Shown: positions 35,095 through 43,504, counted from the first letter of the stretch. The stretch is 64,000 bases of DNA from Arthrobacter sp. NicSoilB4 (GCF_019977335.1 NZ_AP024653.1:248001-312000), one strand, 5' to 3'. Translations and numbers: made by a program. Notes: a model not told the origin generated them from the letters alone.

Positions 35095-35831
35095 AACTCC
35101 TGCAGTCACCGGCGGTGAAGGTCGGCCTGTCCATCAGCATCGCCACCGGGCTCTATGGAGTGTCCTTCGGCGCCCTGTCCGTCACCTCCGGACTCGACTT
35201 CTGGCAGACCATGGCCCTGAGCCTGCTGCTGTTCAGCGGCGGCTCGCAGTTCGCCTTCATCGGGGTGGTGGCCGGGGGAGGCTCCGGCATCGCAGCCATG
35301 GGAGCGGCCACTCTGCTGGGCATGCGCAACGGCATCTACGGCATGCAGATCAACGCCCTGCTGCAGCCGCGCGGCTGGCTGCGGTTCGCTGCCGCCCACG
35401 TCACCATAGACGAATCCACCGCCACCAGCACCGGACAGACGGACCCCCTCGAGCAGAAGCGCGGCTTCTGGACGGCCGGCCTGGGCATCTTCGTCCTCTG
35501 GAACCTGTTCACCGCCGTGGGGGCGCTGGCCGGAGGGGCCCTCGGGGACCCCAAGCAGTGGGGCCTCGACGGCGCCGCCGTGGCGGCGTTCCTGGGACTG
35601 CTTTGGCCCCGGCTAAAGGGACGCGAACCCGTGGCGATCGCCGTCGTCTGCGCCCTGGCCACCGTCCTGGCCGTACCGTTCGTGCCCGCGGGAGTGCCCA
35701 TCCTGGTGGCGGCCGTGGTCGCAGCGGCGATCGGCTGGTTCAGCCATGGCCGCAGTGACGAAGGCCTGGAACCGGACGTGGACCCCTACGCCGAACACCC
35801 GCACCCGCGTCCATCGGGGGACGCGGCATGA
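35091..35831 (+). CDS. azlC: AzlC family branched-chain amino acid exporter, large subunit
   Basis: 246-aa membrane protein with the AzlC features GLYGVSFGALSVTSGLDFWQTMALSLLLFSGGSQFAFIGV (residues about 16-55, including the SGGSQF motif), LLGMRNGIYGM and HVTIDESTA. With AzlD it exports branched-chain amino acids. GTG start at 35091 overlaps the preceding stop by 4 bp. The C-terminus is acidic and hydrophilic (DEGLEPDVDPYAEHPHP). Confidence 0.92.
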   Translation: MKLLQSPAVKVGLSISIATGLYGVSFGALSVTSGLDFWQTMALSLLLFSGGSQFAFIGVVAGGGSGIAAMGAATLLGMRNGIYGMQINALLQPRGWLRFAAAHVTIDESTATSTGQTDPLEQKRGFWTAGLGIFVLWNLFTAVGALAGGALGDPKQWGLDGAAVAAFLGLLWPRLKGREPVAIAVVCALATVLAVPFVPAGVPILVAAVVAAAIGWFSHGRSDEGLEPDVDPYAEHPHPRPSGDAA

Positions 35832-36139
35832 CCCTGTGGATGTGGCTGCTGCTGTCCTGCCTGTTGGCGTATGCCTGGAAACTCCTGGGCTATCTGGTCC
35901 CTGCCAGTGTGCTCCGCGACCCGCGTATGTCGAGGATCGCCGGGACCATGACTATTGGCCTGCTGGCGTCCCTGACGATTGTGAACACCGTGGCCTCCGG
36001 CCAGACTCTGGCGCTGGACGCACGCCTGGGAGCGCTGGCCGCTGCCGGCATCGCCCTTTGCTTCCGGGCGCCCTTTCTCGTGGTTGTCATCGCCGGGGCC
36101 GGCGCTGCTGCCGGACTCCGGCTGCTGGGCTGGGGCTAG
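35828..36139 (+). CDS. azlD: AzlD family branched-chain amino acid exporter, small subunit
   Basis: 103-aa protein with four membrane helices, the small partner of AzlC. It begins with a WMWLLLSCLLAYAWKLLGYLVP helix and contains ASVLRDPRMSRIAG and GLLASLTIVNTVASGQTL. ATG overlaps the azlC stop (ATGA, 35828-35831), so equal translation is expected. Confidence 0.9.
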   Translation: MTLWMWLLLSCLLAYAWKLLGYLVPASVLRDPRMSRIAGTMTIGLLASLTIVNTVASGQTLALDARLGALAAAGIALCFRAPFLVVVIAGAGAAAGLRLLGWG

Positions 36140-36199
36140 CCGGTCCGCAACGGTCTTTAGTCCCTACTTGCCGCCGGGGCCCCGTGAAAGCATTCGGTT

Positions 36200-36391
36200 A
36201 TGAGCGACAAAGACGATCCGGACGCTGCTGAGCCCGGCAAGGGCCAGCATCCGAAACCGCACGAGCCGTTCGTTCCGCCCGGAGCCGAGTCCACCAGGGA
36301 ACTGCGCGATGTGTCGCGCCGGCGCCGGGAAGCCGAGGAGAAACTGCAGCACCACCTGCAGGAGGCCAAAGAAAAGCCCGCGGAGGACTAA
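36200..36391 (+). CDS. Small hydrophilic hypothetical protein, 63 aa
   Basis: Charged protein. A Pro/Asp/His-rich N-terminal half (DPDAAEPGKGQHPKPHEPFVPPG) is followed by a predicted amphipathic helix (STRELRDVSRRRREAEEKLQHHLQEAKEK). No known domain. Its TAA shares an A with the ATG of the GAF-ANTAR gene (TAATG), so it is probably co-transcribed and coupled with it. The weak ribosome site lowers confidence. Confidence 0.6.
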   Translation: MSDKDDPDAAEPGKGQHPKPHEPFVPPGAESTRELRDVSRRRREAEEKLQHHLQEAKEKPAED

Positions 36392-37116
36392 TGCCCCAAA
36401 CGCGGCTTGCGGAGCGTCTGCAGGATCTGTTGCTCGAAAATGACGTGCTGGAGGACTTCCTCTGCCAACTCTCCGTACTGGCCGCCGGGTTCGCCGCGGC
36501 CGAAACCGGCAAGGCGGTGCTGTGCTCGGTACGGGTTGCCCGGCGGCGCCGGCCAGTGGTCCTGGTCGCCGGCAACCCCGAGGCCTTGCTGCTGGAGGGG
36601 TTGCAGGACGGCCTCGCCGAGGGCCCGGTACTGGAGGCCCGGAGGACCCGGCAGGCAGTTCTGGTGCCGGACACCACGATGGATCCGAGATGGCGGCGCT
36701 ACCAGCGGGCAGTTGCCCAGCGCGGGTACCGCAGCGTTCTCGCCGTGCCGCTGCTGGAGGACCGGGACACGGTGGCCACGCTGACCTTCTTTTCGACGTC
36801 GCCGGATGCGTTCGACGACGGCGCCGTGGCAGCCTGCGAGTCGCTCGCAGTCCGCGCCGCCAAGGTCGTGGGGCTGGCCGTCCGCTTCGAATCCGTCCAG
36901 GGCGTGAACCGCGACCTGTTGCAGGCCATGCGGTCGCGGACCGTGATCAACCTGGCCACCGGCATCCTTATGGCGCAGAGCCGGTGCTCGCAGTCGGAAG
37001 CGTTCGAGCTGCTGGCCCAGGTCTCCAACACCAGGAACGTCAAGCTCCGGATCGTGGCCGAGGAGATCCTCCGGAGGTTCGAGGGCGCTCCGGCCGAGAC
37101 GGCCTTTAGCGCCTGA
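36391..37116 (+). CDS. GAF-ANTAR domain antiterminator/signalling protein
   Basis: 241-aa regulator. The N-terminal GAF domain (about 10-165; AAVLVPDTTMDPRWRRY-like and GYRSVLAVPLL) senses a small ligand. The C-terminal ANTAR domain (about 172-232: LLQAMRSRTVINLATGILMAQ and SQSEAFELL) binds paired hairpins in nascent RNA to prevent termination. The usual actinobacterial architecture. No nitrate or phosphate ligand is identifiable, and no obvious double-hexaloop target was found nearby. ATG overlaps the preceding stop. Confidence 0.88.
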   Translation: MPQTRLAERLQDLLLENDVLEDFLCQLSVLAAGFAAAETGKAVLCSVRVARRRRPVVLVAGNPEALLLEGLQDGLAEGPVLEARRTRQAVLVPDTTMDPRWRRYQRAVAQRGYRSVLAVPLLEDRDTVATLTFFSTSPDAFDDGAVAACESLAVRAAKVVGLAVRFESVQGVNRDLLQAMRSRTVINLATGILMAQSRCSQSEAFELLAQVSNTRNVKLRIVAEEILRRFEGAPAETAFSA

Positions 37117-37120
37117 GCTC

Positions 37121-37537
37121 CTACCGCAGCGCCCCGAGGCCGGCGAGCCGGAGGATGAGCTGCAGCCCGTCGGGTGTTCCCGGCCAGTGCCGACGCACGG
37201 CCTCCTCGCCCGCCCGTGCGATCACCGAACGCAGCACGAGGGCCACAATAACGACGTCGTCGGCGTAGCCAATCACCGGCAGGAAGTCCGGCACAAGATC
37301 AATCGGCGAGAGCAGGTACAGCAGGAGGAGGGCGAGCCGGATCCGCACACCGGCGCCCAGCGACTTGTCAGCGAGCAGCCGCCGCAGCAGCCGCAGAAGG
37401 TCCGGCAGCAGCCGCAGCGCGTCCTTCATCGCGACCGTTTCCGGATGCCGGCGCGCATAGCCCCACAGGAGGAGCAGCAGCACGGCGTAAACGAGCAGCA
37501 CGCCTCCGACGGCGCCCGCCACGGTTTCCCATGTCAC
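37121..37537 (-). CDS. YkvA family protein (DUF1232)
   Basis: 138-aa membrane protein. It has an N-terminal helix (VAGAVGGVLLVYAVLLLLLWGYARR), then a basic stretch and the DUF1232 signature LLLLYLLSPIDLVPDFLPVIGYADDVVIVALVLR (residues about 78-111). The GTG at 37537 is the likely start, 5 nt after the TetR stop; homology does not extend upstream. Convergent with the GAF-ANTAR gene (4 bp apart). Probably in one transcript with the TetR gene. Confidence 0.8.
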   Translation of the reverse strand: MTWETVAGAVGGVLLVYAVLLLLLWGYARRHPETVAMKDALRLLPDLLRLLRRLLADKSLGAGVRIRLALLLLYLLSPIDLVPDFLPVIGYADDVVIVALVLRSVIARAGEEAVRRHWPGTPDGLQLILRLAGLGALR

Positions 37538-37542
37538 AGGGA

Positions 37543-38175
37543 TTAGCCGAGGACAAAGTCGAACGCGGTGCCCGGCAGCGGCGACTGGGGCGGCAGCGGC
37601 CGGTCCGGGCGCTCCGTGCGGATGGCGTCCTCGACGAGGGCGACGGGGCGGCGCCAGGCGTCCGAACCCGCCTCCATGGTGTCCACGACGCCGATCAGCA
37701 TGGCCAGCAGGCGGATCAGGTCCGTCATCGAAATGTCGCTGCGCAGGGTTCCCTGGCCCTGTCCGCGGCCCAAGAGCACGGCCACGGATTCGATCAGGTC
37801 GCCCGTGATGCCGGTGAGCAGCCCGCGCCGGCCGGCGACGGCCCCCAGGAGGTTGGCTTCCTCGCTGGCCACGCCCATCAGAGCGTCGATCACCCGGAAG
37901 AGACCATCGGCGGCGTCCGGGCCGGCGAGGGCCTCTTCGATGACGGGATCCACCAACAGCCCGAGCTGCCGGTGCAGCGCCGCGAGGACCAGTTCTTCCT
38001 TGTCGGCGAAGTTCCTGAACAGGGTGGCCGGGCCGACCCCGGCGGTCACGGCGATCGTCTGCAGCGGGACTTCCGGGCCGTGCTCGCGGAAGCACTGGCG
38101 GGCCGCGGTGATGATCTTGTCCACGTTCCGCGCGGCATCGGCGCGGAGCGGCCTGCGGTCTGCTACCCGGTTCAT
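37543..38175 (-). CDS. TetR/AcrR family transcriptional repressor
   Basis: 210-aa regulator. The N-terminal HTH (ARNVDKIITAARQCFREHGPEVPLQTIAVTAGVGPATLFRNFADKEELV at about 15-60, read in segments) is followed by a helical ligand-binding domain with a TetR_C-like region (about 80-190). A perfect 13-bp palindrome just upstream (38215-38227), overlapping an AT-rich -10, is a plausible autorepression site. Likely controls itself and the YkvA gene, and possibly the divergent thiamine-binding gene. Confidence 0.9.
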   Translation of the reverse strand: MNRVADRRPLRADAARNVDKIITAARQCFREHGPEVPLQTIAVTAGVGPATLFRNFADKEELVLAALHRQLGLLVDPVIEEALAGPDAADGLFRVIDALMGVASEEANLLGAVAGRRGLLTGITGDLIESVAVLLGRGQGQGTLRSDISMTDLIRLLAMLIGVVDTMEAGSDAWRRPVALVEDAIRTERPDRPLPPQSPLPGTAFDFVLG

Positions 38176-38214
38176 TTGCTCAGGTTAGCAACGCGGAGCC
38201 CTAGCCGGGAGGTT

Positions 38215-38235
38215 ACTACCGGGTAGTCATTTATA
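38215..38235 (-). promoter_or_regulatory. TetR operator palindrome and -10 element
   Basis: ACTACC-G-GGTAGT (38215-38227) is a perfect palindrome with a single central base, 40 nt before the TetR start. TATAAA on the minus strand (38230-38235) borders it and would be the -10. TTATAT on the plus strand could serve the divergent gene. Palindrome seen; use by this TetR protein is inferred. Confidence 0.5.
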
Positions 38236-38307
38236 TGACGGGACCGGCTGCGGATCGGGGCTCCGTCCGCGCCATCAGGCAACCGGGCCACATGCAAGAC
38301 TGGTGCC

Positions 38308-38655
38308 ATGTTGCTTGCATTTTCCGTCGCACCCTCAGGCCGTCCCGCACGCACGGCCGATAGCTCACCCGCCGGTTCCGCCGCCGTCCCCGCGGATGAG
38401 GCGTCAGTCCACGATGCCGTCGCAGAAGCCGTCCGGATCGTCCGGGAGTCCGGCCTGCCCAACCACACCGACTCGATGTTCACCACGATCGAAGGCGAGT
38501 GGGACGAGGTGTTCGACGTCGTGAAGCGCGCCACCGAGGCTGTGGGCCGGTACGGTAGCCGGGTTTCCCTCGTCATCAAGGCGGACATCCGGCCCGGCTA
38601 CACGGGTGAACTCACCGGAAAACTGGACCGGCTGGAACAGGCCCTCGGCGACTAG
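38308..38655 (+). CDS. Thiamine-binding protein, MTH1187/YkoF-like (DUF77)
   Basis: 115-aa protein with the ferredoxin-like DUF77 fold: MLLAFSVAPSG, then EASVHDAVAEAVRIVRESGLPNHTDSMFTTIEGEWDEVF (residues about 30-70) and RVSLVIKADIRPG. A hydrophilic insertion (about 12-30) follows strand 1. MTH1187-type proteins bind thiamine or hydroxymethylpyrimidine without known enzymatic activity. Divergent from the TetR gene. Confidence 0.88.
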   Translation: MLLAFSVAPSGRPARTADSSPAGSAAVPADEASVHDAVAEAVRIVRESGLPNHTDSMFTTIEGEWDEVFDVVKRATEAVGRYGSRVSLVIKADIRPGYTGELTGKLDRLEQALGD

Positions 38656-38741
38656 CCAGGCAGCCGGGCCCGGGCGCGGTCCGGGATTCCGGGCGGCCCG
38701 GAACCTACCGCCGGGACGGACCAGCTGGAAGACTAAGGGGC

Positions 38742-39419
38742 ATGTTCGAGCACCAGCCCACTGACCGCTGGATCGCCGTCGAGGATTTCCTCTCCGCGGC
38801 TGTGGTCCGCCCTGACAGTTCCCTGAAGCGCGCCGTAGCCACCGCCCTCGAGGCGGGCATGCCGCCCATCGAAGTCGCCCCGAACGCCGGCAAACTGCTG
38901 AAACTGCTCGTCCAGCTCTCCGGCGCCCGCCGCGTGCTGGAGATCGGAACGCTGGCCGGGTTCAGCACCATCTGGATGGCCCAGGGGCTGCCCGACGGCG
39001 GGCGGCTGCTCACGTGCGAATACCTCCCCAAGCACGCCGACGTCGCCCGCGCCAACGTGGACGCCGCCGGACTGGGCCACCTAGTGGAGATCCGGGTCGG
39101 GGCCGCACTGGACACGCTGCAGGCGCTCGCCGACGAAGGGGCTGAGCCCTTCGATTTCGTCTTCATCGACGCGGACAAGGAAAACAACCCGCACTACCTC
39201 GACTGGGCCATCCGCCTTGGCCGGCCCGGCACTGCCATCGTGATGGACAACGTGGTCTGGGAAGGCGCCGTGCTGGAGCCCTCCCTGGACCCGGTCAACG
39301 CCCCGGGCATCATCGGTGCCCTGAAAATGCTGGGCGAGGACCCAAGGCTGGACGGCACCGTCATCCAGACTGTGGGCTCCAAAGGCTGGGATGGCTTCGC
39401 CCTGGCGAGGGTGCTGTAG
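38742..39419 (+). CDS. SAM-dependent O-methyltransferase, class I (catechol/CCoA-OMT-like)
   Basis: 225-aa Rossmann methyltransferase. SAM motif I is VLEIGTLAGFSTIWMAQGL (about 66-84), with an acidic motif II in LLTCEY. The metal and substrate region FVFIDADKENNPHYLDWA plus VMDNVVWEGAV carries the Asp/Asp/Asn ligands of the divalent-metal-dependent O-methyltransferases. The usual substrate is a catechol-like compound; here unknown. ATG 38742 is preceded by a GACTAAGGGGC stretch. Confidence 0.9.
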   Translation: MFEHQPTDRWIAVEDFLSAAVVRPDSSLKRAVATALEAGMPPIEVAPNAGKLLKLLVQLSGARRVLEIGTLAGFSTIWMAQGLPDGGRLLTCEYLPKHADVARANVDAAGLGHLVEIRVGAALDTLQALADEGAEPFDFVFIDADKENNPHYLDWAIRLGRPGTAIVMDNVVWEGAVLEPSLDPVNAPGIIGALKMLGEDPRLDGTVIQTVGSKGWDGFALARVL

Positions 39420-39469
39420 CGGCGGTGGGCGTCCCGCCGGGCCGTGGTCTGCCCGGAATTGTGAAAGTG

Positions 39470-39483
39470 CTAAGTGTGCTTAG
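39470..39483. promoter_or_regulatory. Inverted repeat CTAAG-TGTG-CTTAG
   Basis: Same palindrome arms as at 3933-3946, 96 nt before the acyl-CoA dehydrogenase-like gene. A second palindrome, TACTG-AG-CAGTA, lies at 39505-39516, and a small hairpin (CTGGCG/CGCCAG, about 39527-39545) is in the leader. Probable regulatory region of the 39579-42886 operon. Confidence 0.45.
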
Positions 39484-39578
39484 ATTTACTGGGCGGACTG
39501 TGATTACTGAGCAGTAGCCCGGCTGGCTGGCGTTGAAGCCGCCAGTACCAGAAGCACTTCAAAGGAGAACAGGCCCGA

Positions 39579-40685
39579 ATGAACAGGACTCCCGGTTCCC
39601 AGCGGCCCCGTGCCGTAAGGATCAGTTCTGCGCCGGAGGACCTGGCCGGGCTCAGCCCCTTGCTGGACGACGCCCGGGCCGCCGTCGGCGACGTCCCGGC
39701 GCTGCTGGAGCTGGCCAAAGCCGCCGCAGAAGCCGCCCCGAACCCCGGCGAGGGCCGGACTGCCTTCCTGTGGGAGATCCTGGCCTCCGTCACGGCCGTC
39801 GACGTCGCCGCCGGCCGGGCCATCGAACCGCACCTGGACGCCTCGGCCATCCTCGCCCAGGCCGCCGGCCACGCGGCGGTGGAAGGCTGGGACTGCCCGG
39901 ACTTTGACGGTGTCCACTTCGACGGGGCCTGGGGTGTTTTCGCCGCCGAAGCCGCGGGCCTGCGGCTCGAGGCCAAACCGGCGGACGGCTGTTTCCTGCT
40001 GCAGGGTTCCAAACCCTGGTGCTCCCTCGCCTCCCAACTGGACCACGCCGTCGTGACCGCCCACCTGGACGACGGCGGCCGGGCCGCCTTCGCCGTCGAC
40101 CTCCATGCCCCCGGCGTGACTTTCGCGGACCCGGAATGGACCAGCCGGGGACTCCGGGAAATCCCCAGCGGCACCGTGCACTTCGACGCCGTCCCGGCCG
40201 TGCCCCTGGGTGACGCCGGCTGGTACTACCGCCGGCCCGGCTTCGCCTGGGGCGGTATGGGCGTGGCCGCGTGCTGGCTGGGCGGCGCCGTCGCGGTGGC
40301 CCGGGGCTTCAAGGAATCCCTGCTTACGGCGGCCGACGGCGGTCGCGAACCGGACCAGCTCGCGCTCGCCCACCTCGGCGAGATCGACCGCACCCTCACC
40401 GCCCTGGCCGGGTACCTCGCCCGGACCGCCGCAGCAATCGACGCCGGGGGACTCTCGGGCGCCGGCGCCTGGAGCGAGGCCTTGCGCGTCCGCGGCAGTG
40501 TGGCCACCGCCGTCGAACGCATCCAGACGCTGGTCAGCCAGAACCTTGGCCCCGGCCCGCTCGCCTTCGACCCGGTCTACGGAAAGCGCATGGCCGACCT
40601 TGCCCTGTACATCCGCCAGCACCACGGCATGCGCGACGACGCCCAGCTCGGTGCCCTCACACTCAAGGGCGACCACCCATGGTGA
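39579..40685 (+). CDS. Acyl-CoA dehydrogenase-like flavoprotein
   Basis: 368-aa protein of the acyl-CoA dehydrogenase fold: helical N-domain, middle beta-barrel with DGCFLLQGSKPWCSLASQLDHAVVTAHLDDG (flavin-contacting region, about 131-161), and C-terminal four-helix bundle (GMGVAACWLGGAVAVARGFKESL, RIQTLVSQNLGPG). The catalytic glutamate is not obvious, so the electron donor and substrate may differ from fatty acyl-CoA. AAAGGAGAACAGGCCCGA precedes the ATG. First gene of a four-function operon with a deacetylase-methyltransferase and a glycosyltransferase; its stop overlaps the next start by 7 bp. Confidence 0.85.
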   Translation: MNRTPGSQRPRAVRISSAPEDLAGLSPLLDDARAAVGDVPALLELAKAAAEAAPNPGEGRTAFLWEILASVTAVDVAAGRAIEPHLDASAILAQAAGHAAVEGWDCPDFDGVHFDGAWGVFAAEAAGLRLEAKPADGCFLLQGSKPWCSLASQLDHAVVTAHLDDGGRAAFAVDLHAPGVTFADPEWTSRGLREIPSGTVHFDAVPAVPLGDAGWYYRRPGFAWGGMGVAACWLGGAVAVARGFKESLLTAADGGREPDQLALAHLGEIDRTLTALAGYLARTAAAIDAGGLSGAGAWSEALRVRGSVATAVERIQTLVSQNLGPGPLAFDPVYGKRMADLALYIRQHHGMRDDAQLGALTLKGDHPW

Positions 40686-42103
40686 GCTTCACGCACCACG
40701 ACCCCGGAACCGGAGAGGACGCCTGGGCTGCCAGCGGACTGGCCGCGCTCCCGGAGCTGCCGCTCGACGCCGGGGAGCTCGCCGGCCAGGCGTTCATCGT
40801 CCTGGCCGCGCACCCGGACGACGAATCCCTCGGCGCCGGCGGGCTGATGGCCAGGCTGCGGCGGCTCGGCGCCCGGGTGATGGTCCTGCTGTGCACGGCG
40901 GGGGAGGCCTCCCATCCGGATTCGCCCACCACGACTTCGGAACAGCTCGCCGCCGTCCGGCTCCAGGAGTTCGGCGGCGCGCTCACACACTTGCTGCCGG
41001 ATCCGGACTGGCGCTTCCTCGCCCTGCCGGACGGCAACCTCGCCGCACACCGGGCGGAAGTGCTGGACGCCCTGCGGCATGCCATTGCCGACGTGACGGC
41101 CGGGGCAGGACTGCCGGCGGACCGGATCACGCTGGTGGCACCCTACCGGCACGACGGCCACACGGACCACGACACCCTCGGCTCCGCCGCGGCCGAAGCT
41201 GCCGGCGCGGGCGGGCACGGACTGCTGGAATACCCCATCTGGTACTGGCTCTGGGCGGACGCCACCGACCCCACCTGGCACACCTGGCTGCGCCTGCCGC
41301 TGGACCCCGCCGAACGGCTGGCCAAGGCGGCGGCCATGGCCGCCCACGCCTCGCAGGTCCGCGCCCTGTCCGGGCAGCCGGGCGACGAGGTGCTGCTCCC
41401 GCCGGCATTCCTGGAGCATTTTGAGCGGCCGTTTGAGACGTTTGCGTGGCAGCGTCCGACGGCCGACGGCGGCTCTTACGCCGCGGCGGACGCGGAAGGC
41501 GTTTTTGACGCCGTCCACAGCGGAACCGACGACCCGTGGGAGTACACCACCAGCTGGTACGAACACCGCAAACGCACCCTCACCCTCGCGGCCCTGCCCG
41601 GCCTGAACTACACGGCAGGACTCGAGATCGGCTGCTCGATCGGGACACTCAGCGTGGAACTCGCGCAACGCTGCGCCAGCTTCCTGGCCGTCGACGCGAG
41701 CAGCGCAGCGCTGGCCCACGCCGCCCGGTGCCTCGAACACCTGCCCGCAGCCCGGACCCGCCACCTCACGGTCCCGCAGGACTGGCCCGACGGCCGCTTC
41801 GACCTGATCGTGGTCTCCGAGGTGGGCTACTACCTCGCGCCCGGCGAGCTGGCTCAGCTGTTCGAACGGGTCGAGGCCGCACTCCTGCCCGGCGGCACCC
41901 TGGCACTGTGCCACTGGCGCCACCCCATCTCCGGCTGGGAGCTCGACGGCGACTCCGTCCATGCCGCCGCACGCCGCCAGCTCGGCTGGGCCGACGCGGG
42001 GTTGTACCGGGAACGCGACTTCATCCTGGAGGTCTTGATCGCGCCCGGCCCCGGAGAGGATCAGCGGCCGGCAGCCGCCGTCGTGCCGGGCACGGACAGT
42101 TAG
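40679..42103 (+). CDS. Bifunctional PIG-L family deacetylase / SAM-dependent methyltransferase
   Basis: 474-aa fusion. Residues 1-240 are a PIG-L/LmbE zinc N-deacetylase: VLAAHPDDESLGAGG (zinc ligands H45, D48), VLLCTAGEASHP and PYRHDGHTDHDTLG (third ligand). Residues about 270-450 are a class I methyltransferase of the NodS-like kind: GLEIGCSIGTLSVELA, FLAVDAS, RFDLIVVSEVGYYL. NodS-type enzymes N-methylate a deacetylated amino sugar, so the two active sites could act on one nitrogen in turn (inferred). ATG at 40679 overlaps the acyl-CoA dehydrogenase gene; the stop abuts the GT2 start. Confidence 0.92.
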   Translation: MVSFTHHDPGTGEDAWAASGLAALPELPLDAGELAGQAFIVLAAHPDDESLGAGGLMARLRRLGARVMVLLCTAGEASHPDSPTTTSEQLAAVRLQEFGGALTHLLPDPDWRFLALPDGNLAAHRAEVLDALRHAIADVTAGAGLPADRITLVAPYRHDGHTDHDTLGSAAAEAAGAGGHGLLEYPIWYWLWADATDPTWHTWLRLPLDPAERLAKAAAMAAHASQVRALSGQPGDEVLLPPAFLEHFERPFETFAWQRPTADGGSYAAADAEGVFDAVHSGTDDPWEYTTSWYEHRKRTLTLAALPGLNYTAGLEIGCSIGTLSVELAQRCASFLAVDASSAALAHAARCLEHLPAARTRHLTVPQDWPDGRFDLIVVSEVGYYLAPGELAQLFERVEAALLPGGTLALCHWRHPISGWELDGDSVHAAARRQLGWADAGLYRERDFILEVLIAPGPGEDQRPAAAVVPGTDS

Positions 42104-42886
42104 ATGGCCGCCCTCGCCCTGCCGCTGCCCCGCGGACACAGCATCGACCGGATCTGCGTGGTGATGCCCGCGCACAACGAGGAGCAGCACCTCGGCCGCG
42201 CTTTGCTGGCCGTGAAGCGTGCCGCCGACTCCCTTCAGCGGCTCCGGCCCGACGTGGAGGTCCGGGTGACCGTGGTGCTGGACAGCTGCACCGACGGCTC
42301 CGCCGGCATCGCCGCCAAGTTCGTTGCCGCGGACCGACGCTTCAGCGCCCTCGAAGTCGGCTTCCGCAACGCCGGGGCAAGCCGTGCGGCCGGCATCCGG
42401 GCCGCCGGCATCGGTGCAGCCCGGCGCAGGCCGCCCGGCAAGCGGTGGACACCGCCGCCGTGGGCCGGACGGACCTGGCTGGCCAACACAGACGCTGACT
42501 CGCAGGTTCCGGACACCTGGCTGGTCCGCCAGCTGGAATTCGCCGAGGCCGGAGCCGACGCCGTGTTGGGCTCCGTGGAACCGGACCCCGATGGAATGGA
42601 CCCGGAACTGCGGCGGCGCTGGCTGGAGCGCCATGCGTTCGAGGAGGACCACCCGCACATTTACGGAGCCAATTTCGGGGTCAGGGCCTCTGCCTATCTG
42701 GCCGCCGGCGGCTTCCCGAAGCTCGCCTCGCACGAGGACCGGACGCTGGTGCAAAGCCTCCGGAACCGGGCCTTCACAGTGACGGCCACCGACAGCATGC
42801 GCGTGCTGACCTCGGGGAGGGTACACGCCAGGGCGCCGCACGGCTTCGGCGCCTACCTCCGGTCGCTGGGACGGCACACCGAATAG
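42104..42886 (+). CDS. GT2 family glycosyltransferase
   Basis: 260-aa GT-A fold transferase. It has the nucleotide-sugar region RICVVMPAHNEEQHLGRALL (about 17-36), VTVVLDSCTDGSAGIAAKF, and the metal motif TDAD in TWLANTDADSQVPDTW. No membrane helices, so cytoplasmic. It starts immediately after the preceding TAG with no gap. Last cistron of the operon; it probably attaches or extends the sugar that the PIG-L-methyltransferase modifies. The donor cannot be predicted. Confidence 0.9.
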   Translation: MAALALPLPRGHSIDRICVVMPAHNEEQHLGRALLAVKRAADSLQRLRPDVEVRVTVVLDSCTDGSAGIAAKFVAADRRFSALEVGFRNAGASRAAGIRAAGIGAARRRPPGKRWTPPPWAGRTWLANTDADSQVPDTWLVRQLEFAEAGADAVLGSVEPDPDGMDPELRRRWLERHAFEEDHPHIYGANFGVRASAYLAAGGFPKLASHEDRTLVQSLRNRAFTVTATDSMRVLTSGRVHARAPHGFGAYLRSLGRHTE

Positions 42887-42896
42887 GCTGGCTGTC

Positions 42897-43349
42897 ATGG
42901 CTCGAGTCCTAATCACCGGCATGTCAGGGGCAGGAAAAACAACGGTGCTGCAAGAGTTGTCCCGGCGCGGTTACCGAACGGTCGACACCGACTACGACGG
43001 CTGGGTGCTTCCTGACGACACGTGGGATGAACCCCGCATGTCGGCACTTCTCGCGTCCGAATTGTCCGTGATTGTCTCGGGCACCGTCGAGAATCAAAGA
43101 CGTTTCTACGACCGTTTCTCTGCCGTTGTTCTGCTGAGCGCACCTGTGGATGTCCTGATTGATCGAGTCTCGGCTCGTGCGGACAATCCCTATGGCAATT
43201 CAGAGGATGACCAGACCGCGATCCGCCAGTATGTTCTCGACGTCGAACCACTGCTCCGAAAAGGTGCAACGCATGAACTCGATGGGCGTCGACCGGTCAC
43301 GGACCTTGCGGATGAGGTTGCACATCTCGTCTCCGGGCAGCCGATCTGA
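42897..43349 (+). CDS. P-loop nucleotide kinase-like protein (AAA/shikimate-kinase-like)
   Basis: 150-aa small P-loop protein: MARVLITGMSGAGKTTVLQEL (Walker A at 8-15), VDTDYDGWVLPDD, and a lid-like segment around RVSARADNPYG. It resembles dephospho-CoA/shikimate-type kinases, but the substrate is unknown. Base composition is visibly less GC-rich than the operon upstream (runs such as TTCTCTGCCGTTGTTCTGCT), which suggests later acquisition. It starts 10 nt after the GT2 stop. Confidence 0.75.
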   Translation: MARVLITGMSGAGKTTVLQELSRRGYRTVDTDYDGWVLPDDTWDEPRMSALLASELSVIVSGTVENQRRFYDRFSAVVLLSAPVDVLIDRVSARADNPYGNSEDDQTAIRQYVLDVEPLLRKGATHELDGRRPVTDLADEVAHLVSGQPI

Positions 43350-43504
43350 GCTGATGCCCCGGTAGCCTCTGCCGGTCCCGCCCGGTTCCGTCGTGCCAGA
43401 ACGGCTCCCGGCCGCGAAAAGGGGACCTTTGAGTTGGAGGCAGTGAAGCCCGGCCCGCGCCTCGTTCTTCAGCCATGCGCGCCCTTGGCCCGTACGATCG
43501 TGGA

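Noticed and set aside
40577..42922. 781-codon minus-strand frame across the PIG-L operon
   Set aside because: Shadow; plus-strand genes carry zinc, SAM and GT motifs.
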